A DNA stretch of 64,000 bases from Gammaproteobacteria bacterium (GCA_029863125.1 JAOTWB010000006.1:39438-103437), one strand, 5' to 3'; positions 40,764 to 48,800 are shown, counted from the stretch's first letter. The notes: generated by a model not told the origin, from the letters alone. Numbers and translations: made by a program.

Positions 40764-42313
40764 GGCCTGTCTCCAGAGGACGCGAAGTCCTCGGCGAAGT
40801 GCTTGAGCACGCTCCTGACGGGATAGGGCGTCATTCCCCCCATCGCGCAGAGGGAGGCGCCTTCCATGGTGTCACAAAGTTCGACCAGTAAATCATAGTT
40901 TTCTTCCCGGTTTTCGCCGGCAATGATCCGATCGATGACCTCTACGCCTCGCGTAGAGCCGATTCTACAGGGTGTGCACTTGCCGCAGGACTCGATTGCA
41001 CAAAACTCCATCGCAAAACGCGCCTGCTGGGCCATATTCACCGTGTCGTCGAAGACCACGATGCCGCCGTGCCCGATCATTGCACCGATGTCGGCAAACG
41101 CCTCGTAGTCGAGCGGTGTGTCGAGCTGCGCGGCGCTCAGGTAAGCGCCCAGTGGACCACCCACCTGCACGGCCTTGACGGGCCGGCCGCTCGCGGTACC
41201 GCCGCCCCAGTCTTCGATGAGTTCCCGCAAGCTGATGCCGAATGATTTTTCGACGAGGCCGCCGCGCTTGATATTGCCGGCCAGCTGGAACGCGAGCGTA
41301 CCTTTGGAGCGGTTGACGCCCATCTGCGAATAGCGCTCGCCGCCGAGATTCACGATGTTCGGAACGGATGCGAGCGTAACGACGTTGTTCACGACCGTCG
41401 GTTTGCCGAACAACCCCTCGTGGGCAGGCAGTGGCGGCTTGTAGCGGACGATGCCTTTCTTGCCCTCGAGACTCTCCAGCATCGCGGTTTCCTCGCCGCA
41501 CACGTAAGAGCCGGCGCCGAGGTGCAGTTCGACGTCGAAATCAAAACCGCTGTCCTGGATGTTCGCGCCGAGCCATCCGCTTTCCCGCGCTACGTCTAGC
41601 GCACGTGACAGAATGGCATGCGTCAGCGGGTACTCCGAACGCAGGTAGATGTAGCCTTTGTTCGCGCCGACAGCGAAACCGGCAATGGCCATACTTTCGA
41701 TGAGGCCGAGTGGATCGCCCTCCATGAGCATGCGGTCGGAGAACGTGCCACTGTCACCTTCGTCGGCATTACATGCGATGTATTTCTGACCGGCCGGGGT
41801 TTCGGCGACCGTACGCCACTTGATGCCGGTCGGAAAGCCGGCGCCGCCGCGTCCACGCAGTCCGGATTCGCTGACGGCATCGAGCACGGCGTCGGCACCG
41901 TCGGCAAACGCCTTTTCGAGGGCCGTGAAGCCCTGGTGTGCGCGAAAATCCTCGATCGAGAGCGGATCGATCAGTCCGCAGCGCCAGAAAGTCCAGCGGT
42001 CCTGGCTGATCAGGTAGTCGACTTCCATGATCGGACCGAGTCGTCGCTCGTGTTCGCCGCCTTCGACAAAGCCGGCGGCAAACAGTGTGGGCACGTCGGA
42101 GGCGGCTACATTGCCGTAAGCGATTCGAGTACCGTCCACGTCGACTTCGACCAGCGGCTCCAGCCACGTCGCACCCCAGGAACCGTTACGAATCAGTTCG
42201 ATGCTCGTACCGCTACGCTTTGCTTCACGCGCAATTTCAAGGGCCACGTCGTCGGCGCCTACCGAAACCGAAGAGGTCTCGCGCGGTACGTATATTCTGC
42301 GAACCGATGTCAT
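40760..42313 (-). CDS. fdsB: Formate dehydrogenase beta subunit FdsB (NADH/FMN-binding, NuoF-like)
   Basis: FdsB takes electrons from FdsA and reduces NAD+ through FMN. The 517-residue protein is homologous to complex I NuoF: GRGGAGFPTGIKW (NADH binding), CNADEGDSGTFSDRML, the FMN-contacting LGAGSYVCGEETAMLESLEGK and the C-terminal [4Fe-4S] site ESCGKCTPCRIG. The extra N-terminal 130 residues fit the thioredoxin-like domain normally fused in FdsB/HoxF-type proteins. It overlaps fdsG and fdsA by 4 bases each. Confidence 0.94.
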   Translation of the reverse strand: MTSVRRIYVPRETSSVSVGADDVALEIAREAKRSGTSIELIRNGSWGATWLEPLVEVDVDGTRIAYGNVAASDVPTLFAAGFVEGGEHERRLGPIMEVDYLISQDRWTFWRCGLIDPLSIEDFRAHQGFTALEKAFADGADAVLDAVSESGLRGRGGAGFPTGIKWRTVAETPAGQKYIACNADEGDSGTFSDRMLMEGDPLGLIESMAIAGFAVGANKGYIYLRSEYPLTHAILSRALDVARESGWLGANIQDSGFDFDVELHLGAGSYVCGEETAMLESLEGKKGIVRYKPPLPAHEGLFGKPTVVNNVVTLASVPNIVNLGGERYSQMGVNRSKGTLAFQLAGNIKRGGLVEKSFGISLRELIEDWGGGTASGRPVKAVQVGGPLGAYLSAAQLDTPLDYEAFADIGAMIGHGGIVVFDDTVNMAQQARFAMEFCAIESCGKCTPCRIGSTRGVEVIDRIIAGENREENYDLLVELCDTMEGASLCAMGGMTPYPVRSVLKHFAEDFASSGDRP

Positions 42314-42780
42314 CGCCTTTCCTTGATCGCGCCGACAAGTTCGTCGAATCGAAGCTGGGTGACGCGGCCATGAGTTTTACCGTCAATCATCACGGCCGGA
42401 GCGCAGGCGCAGTTGCCGAGGCAGTACACCGGTTCGAGCGTGACGTCGTCTTTCGTTTCGTGCAGGCCGGCCCCGAGTGACCTGCGCGCGTGATCCGTCA
42501 GTTCGCGGCCGCCCATCGCCTGGCAGGCTTCGGCCTGACAGATCTTCACGATGTGTTCGCCGGGCGGCTCTCTTCGAAAGTCGTGGTAGTAAGTCACCAC
42601 GCCAAAAACGTCGGCGCGCGAGAGGTTTAACTCGTCTGCAAGCTGCCGGATGGTCTCTTCGGACACCCAGCCGCTGCGCATGACGATCGCCTGGAGAATT
42701 TGCACGAGCATTTCGGGTTTGCTACCGAACTGCCTGACGATCTCATTCGTGGTTTCCCTGTCGATGCGTGGTGCCACCAT
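42310..42780 (-). CDS. fdsG: Formate dehydrogenase gamma subunit FdsG (NuoE-like)
   Basis: FdsG carries one [2Fe-2S] cluster in the electron path of the NAD-linked formate dehydrogenase. The 156-residue protein is NuoE-like with cluster ligands C81, C86, C120 and C124 (CQAEACQAMGG and CLGNCACAP) and the helical N-terminal domain ending in VFGVVTYYHDF. Its start shares one base with the fdhD stop and its stop overlaps fdsB by 4 bases. Confidence 0.94.
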   Translation of the reverse strand: MVAPRIDRETTNEIVRQFGSKPEMLVQILQAIVMRSGWVSEETIRQLADELNLSRADVFGVVTYYHDFRREPPGEHIVKICQAEACQAMGGRELTDHARRSLGAGLHETKDDVTLEPVYCLGNCACAPAVMIDGKTHGRVTQLRFDELVGAIKERR

Positions 42781-43622
42781 CAGACTACGCGTTCCTCTGC
42801 CGTATAAATATTGAACCTGTCGCCGCTCAGAAACCCCACCAGCGTGATGTTGAACTCGCGCGCGAGGTCGACCGCAAGGCTCGACGGCGCGCCGACCGCC
42901 GCCAGGATCGGCATACCCGCCATCAGCGCCTTTTGCATGAGCTCGAAGCTGGCTCGTCCGGAAACCATCAGTCCGAGCTCATTCGCCGGCAGCAGCTTAC
43001 GCGATAATAACGTGCCGATGACTTTGTCGACAGCGTTATGACGGCCGACATCCTCGTGCGTGACAAGCAAATCGCCGTTCGAACCGAACGCTGCGGCGGC
43101 GTGTAGTCCGCCGGTTTCCTCAAAGGTCTTTTGCGCCGCGCGAAGCTTGTCGGAAAGCGACGTCAGCATTTTCCTGCTGAATGTCGTGTCGTCGAAAGGC
43201 CTTTTGCTGGCGCCGGAAACGCGCAGCGCATCGAGCGATGTTTTACCGCACACACCGCAGCTCGAGGTTGTATAGAAGTGTCTCTGCAGGCGATCGAGAT
43301 CAAAGCGCACGTCCGGCTCGAGCTCGACGCGCGTTACATTGTGATAGCCGCTGTCCGGTGCGGGCGGGCCGCACGGCTTCACGAGCGCGATGTCCGACAG
43401 CCCGCGAATGATCGACTCCGAGTACAGAAAGCCCGTTGCAAGCTCCTCGTCATTGCCGGGCGTCCGCATCGTGATCGAGATGCTCGTTTCGCTGCGGCCT
43501 GCCGGCGTTTCATACCCGAGCCGAATTTCCAGGGGCTCCTCGACCGCAACCCGATCGTCCCGCGAGCGCCGCGAGTTGCCAAGGACTTCGATGACGGTGA
43601 TGGGGGCACTGTTGCCTGGCAT
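42780..43622 (-). CDS. fdhD: Formate dehydrogenase sulfurtransferase FdhD (FdsC)
   Basis: FdhD moves sulfur from IscS to the bis-MGD cofactor, which formate dehydrogenases need for activity. The 280-residue protein has the essential redox motif CGVCGK with C122 and C125, FLYSESII, HEDVGRHNAVDKVIG and SGRASFELMQKALMAG, all diagnostic. Here it is the first gene of the operon; in the better known fdsGBACD order it follows fdsA. No fdsD-like small gene is found between any of the genes. The start ATG is 63 bases from the Fur-like box; TATACT at 43657-43652 (minus strand) is a possible -10. Confidence 0.94.
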   Translation of the reverse strand: MPGNSAPITVIEVLGNSRRSRDDRVAVEEPLEIRLGYETPAGRSETSISITMRTPGNDEELATGFLYSESIIRGLSDIALVKPCGPPAPDSGYHNVTRVELEPDVRFDLDRLQRHFYTTSSCGVCGKTSLDALRVSGASKRPFDDTTFSRKMLTSLSDKLRAAQKTFEETGGLHAAAAFGSNGDLLVTHEDVGRHNAVDKVIGTLLSRKLLPANELGLMVSGRASFELMQKALMAGMPILAAVGAPSSLAVDLAREFNITLVGFLSGDRFNIYTAEERVV

Positions 43623-43685
43623 GTGTCGCTGCTGCAGGATGATGGGAAGGTAGTATATCGCAGCGCCGGGGCCTGCAGGCCGTAA

Positions 43686-43700
43686 TGAGAATCGTTCTCA
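43686..43700. promoter_or_regulatory. Fur-box-like palindrome between fdhD and HiPIP gene
   Basis: TGAGAATCGTTCTCA is a near-perfect 7-1-7 inverted repeat (TGAGAAT, one base, GTTCTCA) and differs from the Fur consensus TGATAAT-N-ATTATCA at few positions. It is 63 bases before fdhD and 139 bases before the HiPIP start, so it could control either or both; both encode or serve iron-sulfur proteins. Confidence 0.55.
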
Positions 43701-43839
43701 AATGTTCATGAAAATCATGTGCCTATCCCGTTTTGCTGCTGTTCAGGTACATGCACTAGAATGCGCGTCGACGAACAAATCTGGTTTAGACTATCTCCGG
43801 CCGGTAGTGCCGGCCCGGAACCGCATTAAGGAGACTCCC

Positions 43840-44163
43840 TTGAGCAAGATCGCACGCCGCAAGTTTATCCAGCTGTCAGCCGTAGCCGCTGCCGGCTGCT
43901 TCGTAGCACCCGCTCGCCAGTCACAGGCCGGCGAATTGCCGCGCCTGTCGCCAGACGACGCCATGGCTGCCGCCATGAAATACACCGAAGATGCATCGAC
44001 AGTCGATCCAGCAACCCGCAACAACCCGGCGGAGGTGCAGGACTGCGCCAACTGCGCGCTGGTGCAGGGCAATGATGGCGACGCGTGGCGTCCCTGCCAG
44101 ATTTTCCCGGGCAAGGTCGTTGCCGCGGCAGGGTGGTGTTCGGTTTGGGCCCCCAAAGCCTGA
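43840..44163 (+). CDS. High-potential iron-sulfur protein (HiPIP), Tat-exported
   Basis: HiPIPs are small periplasmic electron carriers with one [4Fe-4S] cluster at high potential, which donate electrons to reaction centres or terminal oxidases. The 107-residue precursor has a twin-arginine signal (ARRKFIQLSAVAAAGCF, cleavage near residue 30) and four cluster cysteines C69, C72, C86 and C100 with the typical CANCALVQG and GWCSVW motifs. The start is TTG 43840, chosen for its strong AAGGAGA ribosome binding site and because the Tat motif begins a few residues later; the frame upstream is open but non-coding. An intrinsic terminator follows. Confidence 0.92.
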   Translation: MSKIARRKFIQLSAVAAAGCFVAPARQSQAGELPRLSPDDAMAAAMKYTEDASTVDPATRNNPAEVQDCANCALVQGNDGDAWRPCQIFPGKVVAAAGWCSVWAPKA

Positions 44164-44188
44164 CAATATCGTTACAATACTCCCAGGG

Positions 44189-44215
44189 ACGCCGGCTCTT
44201 TAGCCGGCGTTTTTT
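44189..44215 (+). terminator. Intrinsic terminator between HiPIP gene and tyrB
   Basis: An 8-bp stem ACGCCGGC/GCCGGCGT with a 6-base loop is followed directly by six T. It starts 25 bases after the HiPIP stop. The T run runs straight into the GGGAG ribosome binding site of tyrB. A -10-like TACAAT at 44173-44178 lies just before the hairpin. Confidence 0.85.
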
Positions 44216-44227
44216 GGGAGAACTCAC

Positions 44228-45409
44228 TTGTTTGAAACGCTCAAGCCGGCCCCGGCCGACGCCATTCTCGGTCTGATTACCGAACACAGGAACGACCCGC
44301 GTCCTCAAAAGGTCGATCTGGGCGTCGGCGTGTTTCGCACCGCCGAGGGCGAGACACCCGTACTCGACGTTGTGAAAATCGCCGAGCAACGGCTCGTGGA
44401 GACCCAGAACAGCAAAGCCTATATCGGGACGGCAGGTGACCCGTCATTCAATGCGGCGATGCAGGCGCTGACGTTTGCCGAGGCTTCTGACAAGGATCGA
44501 CTGTTGACCATACAAGCGCCGGGTGGCTCGGGCTCATTGCGCGTTGCCGCCAGCCTGATTCTGCGCGCACGTCCTGAGGCGACCGTTTGGGTCAGCGATC
44601 CGACCTGGGCCAATCACATTCCCCTGTTAGGCGGCGCCGGCCTGACGCTCAAACCCTACCCGTATTACGACACCGAGAATCACGTCATCCGCATCGACGA
44701 GATGCTCGAAACGCTGAGCCAGGTTCCGGCGGGCGACCTCGTGTTGCTACACGCCTGCTGCCATAACCCGTCCGGCCTGGATCCTTCCGAGGACGAGTGG
44801 CGGGCGATTGCCGATGTCATTGTCGAGCGTGAACTCGTGCCGTTCGTTGACATGGCCTACCAGGGTTTTGCCGAAAGTCTCGGCGCCGATGCATTTGCGG
44901 TTCGGCACATGGCCGAACGCGTATCGGAAATGATCGTGACAAATTCCTGTTCGAAGAACTTTGGTCTCTATCGTGATCGCGTGGGCACGCTGTCGATACT
45001 CGCCGCCGACGAGGCTTCGAGAGATACGGTGTACAGCCAGGTCAATAATGTGGTCAGGACCATCTACTCGGTACCGCCGGATCACGGCGCCGTGGTCGTC
45101 GCAACCATCCTCAATGACCCGGAACTGAAAGCCGCATGGCGCGTCGAGCTTGCGACAATGCGGGCCCGGTTGCGTGAGATGCGCGTGCTGCTGACTGATG
45201 CGCTCCAGGCCAGGGCGCCGGAGCATGACTTCTCACACCTGGTGCGTGCCGTCGGCATGTTTTGTTTCCTGGGTGTAACGGCCGACCAGGTTGCGCGTCT
45301 GAAAAAAGACTATGGCGTGTACATGGTCGATTCCAGCCGCATCAATATCGCCGGCATCACCGCGCACAACGTGAACTACCTGGCCGATGCCATTGCTGCC
45401 GTGCTTTGA
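44228..45409 (+). CDS. tyrB: Aromatic amino acid aminotransferase (TyrB/AspC family)
   Basis: This 393-residue PLP enzyme moves the amino group between aromatic amino acids or aspartate and 2-oxoglutarate in the cytoplasm. It is a class Ialpha aspartate/aromatic aminotransferase: SKAYIGTAGDPSF, HACCHNPSGLDPS, the PLP lysine K243 in NSCSKNFGLYRDRVG and the C-terminal arginine region. The start is TTG 44228 with GGGAG upstream, immediately after the preceding terminator. Which substrate it prefers (aromatic or aspartate) is not certain. Its last 34 bases overlap the convergent DUF192 gene. Confidence 0.9.
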   Translation: MFETLKPAPADAILGLITEHRNDPRPQKVDLGVGVFRTAEGETPVLDVVKIAEQRLVETQNSKAYIGTAGDPSFNAAMQALTFAEASDKDRLLTIQAPGGSGSLRVAASLILRARPEATVWVSDPTWANHIPLLGGAGLTLKPYPYYDTENHVIRIDEMLETLSQVPAGDLVLLHACCHNPSGLDPSEDEWRAIADVIVERELVPFVDMAYQGFAESLGADAFAVRHMAERVSEMIVTNSCSKNFGLYRDRVGTLSILAADEASRDTVYSQVNNVVRTIYSVPPDHGAVVVATILNDPELKAAWRVELATMRARLREMRVLLTDALQARAPEHDFSHLVRAVGMFCFLGVTADQVARLKKDYGVYMVDSSRINIAGITAHNVNYLADAIAAVL

Positions 45410-45897
45410 TCCGGCTTCCAGATGAGTTTACTGCCGGCGCCGATGTTCAGGCGCCTCGCAACACCGGCATTGAGTTCCAGCACAAATCGGACGGGTTCAA
45501 CGGCGCTCAACGATCGTAGCGACAGCGGCTCGGCGTCATGGATGACCGATGAAATCGTACCATCGCCCCGGGCAAACACGATGTCCAGCGAGATGTAGGT
45601 GTTCTTCATCCACATCGAGCGTATGCCGGCGTCGTCATACACGAACAACATGCCCGTGCGTTCGGGAAGATTCCGAACGAACATCAGGCCACGGCGCTGC
45701 TGCTCGGGGCTGATCGCGAGATACACATCAAGAACGTGACGAGCACCATCATTAGCGACGATGACGAGCTCGTCGAGTTCGAACATCGATTCGAGGCTCG
45801 AGTCATTGGCGGTACTGGGCGCGGGTGGCGGGCTGCATGCCGCGACAGTGCCGAAGGCTGCAGCGGTCACGACTGACAGCAGGAGCGATCGGATCAT
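45376..45897 (-). CDS. DUF192 family lipoprotein
   Basis: This 173-residue protein has an N-terminal lipoprotein-type signal with the cysteine at residue 21 (TVAACSPP) and a DUF192 domain: VYLAISPEQQRRGLMFVRNLPERTGMLFVYDD, then SMWMKNTYISLDIVFARGDGTI. DUF192 proteins are small envelope or secreted proteins of unknown role. ATG 45897 is chosen for its GGAG ribosome binding site and because it overlaps the stop of the upstream lipoprotein gene (ATGA). The 3' end overlaps tyrB by 34 bases on the opposite strand. Confidence 0.88.
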   Translation of the reverse strand: MIRSLLLSVVTAAAFGTVAACSPPPAPSTANDSSLESMFELDELVIVANDGARHVLDVYLAISPEQQRRGLMFVRNLPERTGMLFVYDDAGIRSMWMKNTYISLDIVFARGDGTISSVIHDAEPLSLRSLSAVEPVRFVLELNAGVARRLNIGAGSKLIWKPDQSTAAMASAR

Positions 45898-46481
45898 GTT
45901 GCGCTCCATTCGATGATGCCGCTGAATTCGAGCTCGGGAATCGAGATGGCCGCGTCCCCGTTTATCTCGCCGAGTGGTGCGACGCAAAATAGTATGCCGC
46001 TGATGGTGTAACGGTCGCTGCTGTCGTCGACAGGTTCCTGGGCCGCTATGTCTGACCAGCAGGAGTCAAGCGTCGGCGTGCTGAAAAACCGGCCGCTGCC
46101 TTCAACGGTCAACGTGACGACAGTCGGCGATTCCACGGTGGTACTACCGCGCTCGAGCTCGGGCATCGCCAGGATGATTGCGAGCCGGCTGTCGGCGGCA
46201 CGACCGACCATACGTAGTCGAATACCCTTGCCGTCCGGTCGCAGCATGCTCTCGCACTCCAGCTCCCCGGAAGACCAGCTGATTTCTCGTGTGATACTGC
46301 CGTAGAGCTGTGCCGCCAGGCGGCCGTCGTCGCCGCAACTCGTCGCGGCCGAGCTGTCCGGTTCCGGCGGCGACGAGTCAGGCTGAGGCGTCCTTTCGCA
46401 GGCCCCGAGAAGCGCCAGCAGTGCCAGGCCGGCTGCGGTCGGCCTGGCCGTTCGACACGCTTTTTTTCCGTCTGATTGCAA
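45894..46481 (-). CDS. Putative lipoprotein of unknown function
   Basis: This 195-residue protein has a signal peptide with the lipobox LLGAC (cysteine at residue 28), a Pro/Ser-rich linker (about 31-46) and a beta-rich remainder with three further cysteines (CGDDG, ELECES and DSCWSD). I do not recognise a family. The start is TTG 46481; no in-frame ATG exists before the signal. It is translationally coupled to the DUF192 lipoprotein, so the pair may act together at the cell envelope; this is an inference from gene order. Confidence 0.68.
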   Translation of the reverse strand: MQSDGKKACRTARPTAAGLALLALLGACERTPQPDSSPPEPDSSAATSCGDDGRLAAQLYGSITREISWSSGELECESMLRPDGKGIRLRMVGRAADSRLAIILAMPELERGSTTVESPTVVTLTVEGSGRFFSTPTLDSCWSDIAAQEPVDDSSDRYTISGILFCVAPLGEINGDAAISIPELEFSGIIEWSAT

Positions 46482-46586
46482 TGTATCGGCTCTGGCAAGG
46501 TCGGAAGTGGAGACAATACTACTGAAGTGGGCGCAATTTTGAATAAAAACGCCCGTGACCGGCTGGCCTGCCCACGCATCCTATTT

Positions 46587-46849
46587 GTACTCCGGCTGGG
46601 TGATATCGGTCAGCTGAGCGAGTCGTGGAGCAGTTGGCCGCCAGGCGCGCCTTGTCGGCAATGGCGGGTCCTTGCCAAGAGGCGCAACGCCGCGGACGAT
46701 CGCTCCACGACTCGCCCGTCGGGAGCTATCCGGATGATCCAGTGCGGCGTTGCAGTCCTTGAAAAGGATTCACCATTTCCTGCAGACTGCGCCTTGCCTT
46801 GGATCATCGAGGTAGCTCTCAGTCCACCGATATCACACAGGCGGAGTAC
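46587..46849. repeat. 263-base nested inverted-repeat element (three-way-junction fold) upstream of moxR
   Basis: In the 404-base gap 46482-46885 the outer arms 46587-46618 and 46818-46849 are inverted repeats (27 of 32 bases). Inside are two further palindromes: GCGAGTCGTGGAGC (46618-46631) with a perfect 14-base complement at 46702-46715, and GAGCTA plus GATGATCCA (46723-46741) with complements at 46800-46818. Smaller hairpins sit within each (GGCAA/TTGCC at 46657-46676, TCCTT/AAGGA at 46756-46768). The three stems meet at one point, so the whole can fold as a Y. It ends 36 bases before the moxR ATG. It may be a miniature mobile element or a structured RNA. The open frames crossing it are by-products of the palindrome. 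Confidence 0.85.
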
Positions 46850-46885
46850 CAGAATGGCACGCCGCTTTATCCTTCGGAGCCATAA

Positions 46886-47854
46886 ATGAGCGTCGCAGAA
46901 CAGTTTCAGAAACTCGAAGCACACGCGAGTGGGCTGATTATCGGTCAGGCCCACCTGATCAACAGGATGTTGATCGCGTTGCTTTGCGACGGCCACCTGC
47001 TCGTGGAGGGCGCCCCGGGCCTTGCCAAGACGCGTGCGATAAAGGTGCTCGCCGACAGTATCGAAGGGGATTTTCACCGCCTGCAGTTCACGCCCGACCT
47101 GCTGCCTGCCGACCTCACGGGTACGGACATTTATCGGCCGCAAGAGGGCACTTTCGAATTCCGCAAAGGCCCGTTGTTCCATAACCTGATTCTCGCCGAC
47201 GAGATCAATCGTGCGCCGGCAAAAGTGCAGTCGGCGTTGCTCGAGGCGATGGAGGAACGGCAGATCTCGGTAGGCGACAGGAGCTACCCGCTGGAAAGCC
47301 TGTTCATGGTGATGGCCACCCAGAATCCGATCGAGCAGGAGGGCACGTATCCGCTGCCAGAGGCGCAGCTCGATCGCTTCTTGCTGCACGTCGAGGTTGG
47401 CTATCCGAGCGTTGCGGACGAGCGCCGCATTCTCGTGCTGAATCGCGACGAAGCGAAGCAGGCTCGACGAAACTTGTTCGAGCCACCGGAACTACTGTCG
47501 ATCGAGTCGATCATGCAGGCTCGCCAGGATATACTGAATTTGCATCTTGCTCCTGAACTCGAGGAGTACATCGTCAATGTCGTTGTCGCGACGCGGAACC
47601 CGGGTACGGTCGACCCGGCGCTCGAGGGCCAGGTGCAGTACGGAGCAAGCCCGCGTGCCTGCATGGGCATCGATCGCGGCGCGCGAGCGCACGCGTGGCT
47701 GTCCGGCCGGGACTTTGTTGGGCCGGAAGATATCCAGGCGATTGCGCCGGACGTCCTGCGTCACCGGCTTGTCTTGAGTTTTGAAGCCGAGGCTGACGGC
47801 GTCGACGCGGACTCCGTGATCAAGGGCGTTCTGGACGGTGTCGGAGTGCCGTAG
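46886..47854 (+). CDS. moxR: MoxR family AAA+ ATPase
   Basis: MoxR ATPases are cytoplasmic chaperone-like proteins that work with VWA-domain partners. The 322-residue protein has the Walker A motif GAPGLAKT at residues 42-49, Walker B in LILADEINRAPAKVQ, sensor 1 in MVMATQNPIEQEGTYPLPEAQLDRF and the C-terminal lid domain with GASPRACMGI. It opens a six-gene operon with DUF58, DUF4381 and Bat-type genes, the standard MoxR-APE arrangement of Gammaproteobacteria. The ATG follows a large structured element by 36 bases; the next gene starts on its stop. Confidence 0.94.
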   Translation: MSVAEQFQKLEAHASGLIIGQAHLINRMLIALLCDGHLLVEGAPGLAKTRAIKVLADSIEGDFHRLQFTPDLLPADLTGTDIYRPQEGTFEFRKGPLFHNLILADEINRAPAKVQSALLEAMEERQISVGDRSYPLESLFMVMATQNPIEQEGTYPLPEAQLDRFLLHVEVGYPSVADERRILVLNRDEAKQARRNLFEPPELLSIESIMQARQDILNLHLAPELEEYIVNVVVATRNPGTVDPALEGQVQYGASPRACMGIDRGARAHAWLSGRDFVGPEDIQAIAPDVLRHRLVLSFEAEADGVDADSVIKGVLDGVGVP

Positions 47855-48798
47855 TGCCGCGGCTGGACCACATTCCCGCAGACGCATCGCCGGTCAGCGT
47901 GAGCCAGGCGGACCTGATCCGGCTCAGTGGCCCTGCCAGGGCCATTGCGCTCGATGTGCTGCGCGTAAACTCCCTGCAGACCGGTGCCTATGTGTCGCAT
48001 TTTCGCGGGCGCGGCATGGAATTCGATGAATCGCGTCCGTATCAGCCGGGCGATGATCCCCGCAGCATTGACTGGCGCGTAACGGCACGCAGCGCGACGG
48101 CCTATACCAAACTGTTTCGCGAGGAGCGCGAACGCCCGGTGCTCGTGGTTGTCGATCTTCGTTCCACGATGCACTTTGCAACGCAGGGCTGCTTCAAGTC
48201 GGTTAACGCGAGTCGGGCGGCTGCGCTGCTGGCATGGGCAGCGCACCACCGCGGCGATCGTCTCGGCGGCCTGATCTTTGGCGACACGACGCACTGCGAG
48301 CTCAAGCCGCGGCTCGGCCGGATGGCCGCGTTACGCTTCGTTCACGAACTCGTTGGTCACGCCGACTGGGCGCAGCGTGACGGCGCCGCGTCCGAAGGGG
48401 CGGAACTGCTAACGCAGGCAATGTCTTCGCTGCGACGCGTAGCGCGACCCGGCAGCCTGGTTATCGTGATCAGTGACTTCACGGGATTTGTGCGCGGTGC
48501 ACAGTCCTATTTGTCGAGCGTGGCGCGCCACAACGAGGTGCTCGCAGTATTCATAAACGATCCCCTGGAAAGAGAGCTGCCGCCGCCCGGGCGTTATCGG
48601 CTCGTATCCGCCGACGACGAACTTGAAATCGACACGTTTGCTACGGCCGCACGACGTGACTACCACAACGAGTTTGAACAACGCAGCCGGGAACTGGAGG
48701 CGTTTTGTCAGCGCTACGGCGTGCACCTGATGCCAATGTCCACCGACGACGATCCGGTCAGCACCCTGCAAACGGCGCTAAGGCGGAGGTCACGCTAG
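47854..48798 (+). CDS. DUF58 domain protein (MoxR operon)
   Basis: This 314-residue protein has the DUF58 signature GMEFDESRPYQPGDDPRSIDWRVTAR at about residues 54-79, embedded in a VWA-like fold (PVLVVVDLRSTM with an altered metal site, then VIVISDFTGF). DUF58 proteins nearly always follow MoxR genes and are thought to be partners or substrates of the ATPase. No membrane segment is evident, unlike some longer relatives. The GTG start at 47854 shares a base with the moxR stop. Function at the molecular level is unknown. Confidence 0.9.
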   Translation: MPRLDHIPADASPVSVSQADLIRLSGPARAIALDVLRVNSLQTGAYVSHFRGRGMEFDESRPYQPGDDPRSIDWRVTARSATAYTKLFREERERPVLVVVDLRSTMHFATQGCFKSVNASRAAALLAWAAHHRGDRLGGLIFGDTTHCELKPRLGRMAALRFVHELVGHADWAQRDGAASEGAELLTQAMSSLRRVARPGSLVIVISDFTGFVRGAQSYLSSVARHNEVLAVFINDPLERELPPPGRYRLVSADDELEIDTFATAARRDYHNEFEQRSRELEAFCQRYGVHLMPMSTDDDPVSTLQTALRRRSR

Positions 48799-48800
48799 AC

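Noticed and set aside
44173-44188. TACAAT before the tyrB hairpin as a confident promoter
   Set aside because: No -35 hexamer lies at the right distance, so it is mentioned only as a possibility.
46476-46889. 137-codon open frame crossing the nested palindrome before moxR
   Set aside because: It has no protein-like composition. Both strands give similar-looking peptides only because the DNA is palindromic, and the frame overlaps the likely moxR leader.
46610-47389. 259-codon minus-strand frame over the start of moxR
   Set aside because: It is the antisense shadow of moxR extended through the palindromic element; no motif was recognised.
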